Assembly (NCBI RefSeq): GCF_019793435.1
Contig: NZ_JAILYH010000012.1
Coordinates: 176,367-240,366 of the forward strand
Length of the DNA stretch: 64,000 nt
From: Rhizobium redzepovicii
GTDB lineage: Bacteria > Pseudomonadota > Alphaproteobacteria > Rhizobiales > Rhizobiaceae
Direction: 5' to 3'
Shown: one piece after another, positions 61,217 to 64,000 of the stretch
Layout: the number at the start of each line of letters is the position of its first letter
How positions within the stretch are numbered: the first letter of the stretch is position 1
Program-made: the position numbers and the translations under genes
The notes under the pieces: model-generated
What the model was told of the DNA's origin: nothing
Seen by the model: the letters and a program-made list of their open reading frames with translations, nothing else
Database searches by the model: none

Positions 61217-61330
61217 AAGCATCCGGTGAATGCCGCAGGTTAGGCTGCTTGAGCGTTCAGTCCGTGTGGCTGCCAATTCCACGGAAGCAATTGCTCCAGC
61301 GTACTGGTTGGCGTGTCGGGTGGCGCTCGC
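61217..61330 (-). pseudogene. IS66 transposase (TnpC) 3' end remnant
   Basis: The minus-strand frame reads DTPTSTLEQLLPWNWQPHGL then NAQAA and a stop at 61240: the usual end of IS66-family TnpC. CATTCACCGGATGCTT follows, matching the IS66 terminal inverted repeat except for its last bases. The rest of the element is missing. Confidence 0.7.
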
Positions 61331-61412
61331 TCGAAAACTTGCGATTATCCTGCGCAGAATGTGGATAGACGGCACGAAATTCCAGTGGGGCAAGACGGCC
61401 GCGCCGGCATAA
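61318..61412 (+). pseudogene. IS110 transposase C-terminal remnant
   Basis: The plus-strand frame VALARKLAIILRRMWIDGTK then FQWGKTAAPA and stop is the typical IS110-family C terminus. Only about 30 codons remain. It runs straight into the IS66 remnant, so one element interrupted or replaced the other. Confidence 0.7.
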
Positions 61413-61834
61413 TCGAGATAGCGAGAGGCCTCATCATCCTCACCACTTCAAGGTTTCGGTCGCCGGGACGAGAGCTTCGTAAGGTCGTGGAAGTCCTGTG
61501 ATGTCTCGGCAAATCACGCGTACTAGATTGACCTACCGGTTCTTAATCTGATGGCAGGATGTGGCGGCTAACAATGCGGACCACGAACAGAAGCTACCCG
61601 GGCGGCGAGATTTTCGAAGAGAAAGGGATTGACGAACAAAGGCTCATTACAGAATGGACTTCCGATGTTCGTCTCAACCTCGCAAGACGGCCCTCACCGG
61701 GCGCTTACTCAAAACCTGCGGAACGGCTGATGCTTGTTCGAACGTTTCGGCGCCTTGACGGTAATAGTCGTCAGTGATCTGCCCGTGTTCACATTTAGCT
61801 TTCACTCACACGGATCGAATTATGGGCGCTTAAT
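61413..61834. other. Intergenic stretch without recognised features
   Basis: Short open frames exist, for instance 61559-61777 on the plus strand, but none has a convincing start, length or motif. It is probably IS-derived scar between the IS110 remnant and the lipase-like gene. Confidence 0.45.
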
Positions 61835-62761
61835 TCAAGCTTTTCCTACCGAGAGCATGCCCACGAGCGCATTCCGCACTGCGTCTTTGCCGAGGTACCG
61901 AAGGATTGAATGCCTCCATGCTCCCTCATTGATGACCTCTATGTCTTTTACAGCAGGCTTTCCCGCCAGCATAAAATCGTCAGAGATAAATGGGTCGAAC
62001 CCATCCACGGGATCGAGGCGATCAAAGACATTAATCCAAGAATTCAGGACTGTTTTTGAGGGATAACCATCTTCTCGGCTCCAGGAGGGACGAAGCTCAT
62101 CCTGTATCTCGTCGAGCCCTAGTGGGCTCCCTATCGTCACTAGATTGGAGATTGTTGGCATATCGGGCAGGCACTTTAGGCAATCGTAGGCGATAACTGA
62201 GCCAAGGCTATGGCCAATAACTATGTGCTGGGGGTCGCTTACGCCCTGGACTGAAGCTCGAAATCTTTTTCTAATTTCATCGCGGACCGCATAGTTTTCA
62301 CCTGGCCGGGGCGAAAAACGTTCGTTGAACAAGTAATGATGTACGTCCCGCAGAAACACATTGAGGAAGTATTTTTTTCCCCATAGTGGAAGAGGCACAC
62401 GCTCGACTGATAATCCAGCCTTAGCTCTGTTCGGCGGAATTTGGCTGACTAATTCAGCGGCTGCCAGGGTTCCTCCGATCTTCAACGCTAAGCCACTTAT
62501 GAACTCGATTTCGTTGCCTGATCTCAAGGTTTGTATGGGTTCACCACTAGTTAGATTGAACTGACTAGTCTCGAAATCTGCTACGTTTGGAGCGGGGGAA
62601 GAATAGAGGATGTCTGCCCAATAGAACATCGAAGAGGTGGTGCCGTGCCATTTCGACGTCTTCCCGGCAGCCCCATTGAAAAGCGCGGCGTTCCAAGCCG
62701 AGAGTAGAAAAGATTGCTCTGGCTGGTTTCCGATCCCATGGACAAAAGTAATATGGGGCAT
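61835..62761 (-). CDS. Alpha/beta hydrolase (lipase-like)
   Basis: 308 residues, starting MPHITFVHGIGNQPEQ (oxyanion HG motif) with the nucleophile Ser185 in VIGHSLGSVIAYD, a later acidic segment DRLDPVDGFDP and a C-terminal His in WRHSILRYL. That gives a plausible Ser-Asp-His triad. There is no signal peptide. The class is esterase/lipase-like, perhaps membrane-lipid active. It lies upstream of the peptide cassette on the same strand but is separated by 680 bases of IS scar, so membership of that system is uncertain. Confidence 0.75.
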   Translation of the reverse strand: MPHITFVHGIGNQPEQSFLLSAWNAALFNGAAGKTSKWHGTTSSMFYWADILYSSPAPNVADFETSQFNLTSGEPIQTLRSGNEIEFISGLALKIGGTLAAAELVSQIPPNRAKAGLSVERVPLPLWGKKYFLNVFLRDVHHYLFNERFSPRPGENYAVRDEIRKRFRASVQGVSDPQHIVIGHSLGSVIAYDCLKCLPDMPTISNLVTIGSPLGLDEIQDELRPSWSREDGYPSKTVLNSWINVFDRLDPVDGFDPFISDDFMLAGKPAVKDIEVINEGAWRHSILRYLGKDAVRNALVGMLSVGKA

Positions 62762-62840
62762 AGATTTTTCCCCTATAGTAAAGTCTTATGGATAGAAACA
62801 AATAATCGAAAATGCAAGCTGAAATAGGCACTGTTGACAA

Positions 62841-62860
62841 AGTCGATTCCAAAATCGACT
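62841..62860. repeat. Short perfect hairpin
   Basis: AGTCGATT-CCAA-AATCGACT: 8-bp arms. It is preceded by GGCACTGTTGACAA, which looks like an IS end. It lies in the 348-bp gap (62762-63109) between the hydrolase gene and the IS110 fragment; nothing else is recognised there. Confidence 0.5.
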
Positions 62861-63109
62861 GAAGCGCGGCTTGTAATCGAGCCGTTCCTACTCAGGGAAC
62901 GGGGACGCAAGCGCGGCCCGCCCTTGATAATCGTCGCTTTTAAACGGAATATTGCAACGATGTTGGCTTTCAAATCTTTGAGAAGCGCGCGAACGCGCCA
63001 TACGTGAGCGAAGCGGCAGAAGACGAAATTCTCGTGACATACACCTAACTCCGGTCATCCAGCTCCAAGCAAAAGATTGCTCCCGCAACTTCAACAAGAG
63101 GATCGGAGC

Positions 63110-63551
63110 ATGGATAAGATTGCGACAATCGGGTTGGACATAGCCAAGCAGGTATTTCAGGTCCACGGCACGGACGCGCAGGCCGCTACGTTATTCAATC
63201 GGAAATTACGACGGAGCGAGGTTCGCCCCTTCTTCGAGAAACTTTCCCCTTGTATCGTGGCTCGGCCTGACGCCAAAGCAGAATTCGAGCGGCGAAAAGC
63301 TGCGATTGGGAAAAATCTCGAGGATGGGAAACGGTGAGCTGCGCTCCCTTCTTTATATTGGCGCTATGAGTGTGCTTAGCGCGGCTCGCCGGTTCGGCAC
63401 ACGCTCTGGATGGCTGCGGAGGCTTATGGACAGGCGCCCACTCAAAGTGGTCGCAATCGCGCTCGCCAATAAAACTGCGAGAGTAGTATGGGCGTTGCTT
63501 ACCAAGGGGGAAAGCTACCGCGCACCGGAACTCGTGGGGAAGTACAGTTAG
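63110..63551 (+). pseudogene. IS110-family transposase, internally deleted and frameshifted
   Basis: The N-terminal frame (63110-63300) reads MDKIATIGLDIAKQVFQVHG, the DEDD-domain start of IS110 transposases, with RKLRRSEVRPFFEKL. After about 62 codons the C-terminal part follows in another frame: LRSLLYIGAMSVLSAARR, RRPLKVVAIALANKTARVVW and LLTKGESYRAP, the usual end of an IS110/IS1111 protein. The middle, with the serine-containing domain, is missing. The total is about 145 codons against the usual 340 or so. Confidence 0.85.
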
Positions 63552-63829
63552 CCAAGGGGATGTTGGGTCATAGCGATTGGCCGCTCGATACAATTCCTGC
63601 GCCGCGGGTCGTTCAGTTACGCTGAGCGGCCCGCTCCCGCTTAGGCTTTTACGCGCGCCGACGCCTGGAACGCCTCTTGAAAGCAATTCCTCGAAACCGG
63701 AGGGAAAGTGAATGTTCCGCACGCGGGGGACGCACAAAAGCCGTCTCGCTCCTAATCCCTTCGCTCGTCGAAGGGCGGCGCTGACGCCGGCATTATCTCG
63801 CGATCATAGGCAACTCAATCAGTCAACCA

Positions 63830-64000
63830 GCGGAGGCTGCCCCTTACTTTTTTAAACATGCCTTCAATTTGGATGTCAATCGGCTTGGTAACGGGACCCC
63901 TTATCGGCTCCCAAAAGTGACCCCTGCCTCTGGTTGCATAGGGTCAGCGCGCGTAGGCCCGGAGCTTTTCATTTAGCGCAGGGGCCTGCGGGCGCGGGTT
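63830..64000. mobile_element. Probable IS21-like element end at the window edge
   Basis: GTAACGGGACCCCTTATCGG and CCCAAAAGTGACCCCTG are repeats of the kind found at the ends of IS21-family elements. A minus-strand frame ends at 63944 (NPRPQAPALNEKLRAYAR then stop) and enters from beyond the window; it may be the last part of an IS gene. The gap 63552-63829 holds nothing that I recognise. Confidence 0.4.

Larger units (their letters stand above)
45102..64000. mobile_element. Genomic island integrated at tRNA-Gly (right end outside the window)
   Basis: The region starts at the 3' end of tRNA-Gly with a P4-type integrase. It has visibly lower GC than the left 45 kb, many hypothetical and defence-type genes, and numerous truncated genes and IS fragments. 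No repeat of the tRNA 3' end was found further right by eye, so the far attachment site is probably beyond 64000. Contents: integrase, DUF5677-like gene, restriction-modification remnants, metallo-beta-lactamase-fold protein, resolvase, DUF262 endonuclease, the radical SAM/protease cassette and a lipase-like gene. Confidence 0.8.

Noticed and set aside
61559..61777. Plus-strand 72-codon frame near the IS scar
   Set aside because: No recognisable start or motif, in a region of IS debris.
1..64000. CRISPR array or rRNA operon
   Set aside because: No regularly spaced direct repeats of CRISPR type and no rRNA-like sequence were seen.

Overview
The window looks like a piece of a Rhizobium chromosome (R. 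etli / R. leguminosarum type) ending in a horizontally acquired island. The host assignment rests on high GC with strong C/G third positions, a GcrA cell-cycle regulator, a SAM-II riboswitch in front of metZ, a pstSCAB-phoU-phoB block with rhizobial-style extended PstC and PstA, and dispersed palindromic and mosaic intergenic repeats typical of rhizobia. The species is inferred, not proven.

Core region, left to right. 1-2.0 kb: the N-terminal part of a GH2 beta-mannosidase (cut by the window edge) and a glyoxalase-fold protein. 2.1-5.9 kb: a four-gene OsmF/YehZYXW-type compatible-solute ABC importer. 6.4-8.3 kb: a LysR regulator with two helix-turn-helix domains, translationally coupled to cutC. 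8.7-18.0 kb: a probable L-fucose (deoxy-sugar) catabolic cluster with a ribose-type ABC importer, FucU mutarotase, aldo/keto reductase, UxaA-family dehydratase, zinc dehydrogenase and a GntR regulator. Two AT-rich operator-like sites lie in front of its two transcription units. 18.2-27.4 kb: a BacA/YddA-type ABC exporter, a GFA protein, a MarR regulator divergent from a SnoaL-like gene, a DHA2 efflux pump, two small secreted proteins, tRNA-Thr(CGT), a nitronate monooxygenase and a conserved membrane protein.

27.4-36.5 kb is the phosphate regulon: ppk2, phoR, a Pho box, pstSCAB, phoU, phoB. Then come gcrA, argD-argF-hslO, a secreted protein, apaG, metZ under SAM-II control, dcd and tRNA-Gly(CCC). 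In several ABC operons a strong stem-loop follows the binding-protein gene at once, which fits differential expression within the operon.

From 45.1 kb to the right edge is an integrative island. A P4-type tyrosine integrase sits beside tRNA-Gly, base composition falls, and the region is full of broken genes: an integrase tail, an hsdM tail, an ATPase cut inside its Walker A motif, a frameshifted methyltransferase tail, and IS66, IS110 and IS21-like debris. Intact cargo includes a ComEC-type metallo-beta-lactamase-fold protein, a serine resolvase with res-like repeats, and a single-chain GmrSD-like DUF262/DUF1524 endonuclease, so the island resembles a defence island.

The most interesting part is 56.5-61.2 kb on the minus strand. 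A 60-residue peptide with its own promoter and ribosome site is followed by a radical SAM/SPASM maturase, a cytoplasmic subtilisin-like protease, a 79-residue protein resembling effector-associated constant components, and, overlapping it, a HELGH zinc metalloprotease. It reads as one transcription unit: a peptide-modification system tied to two proteases and possibly used in conflict or signalling. I do not recognise it as a named system.
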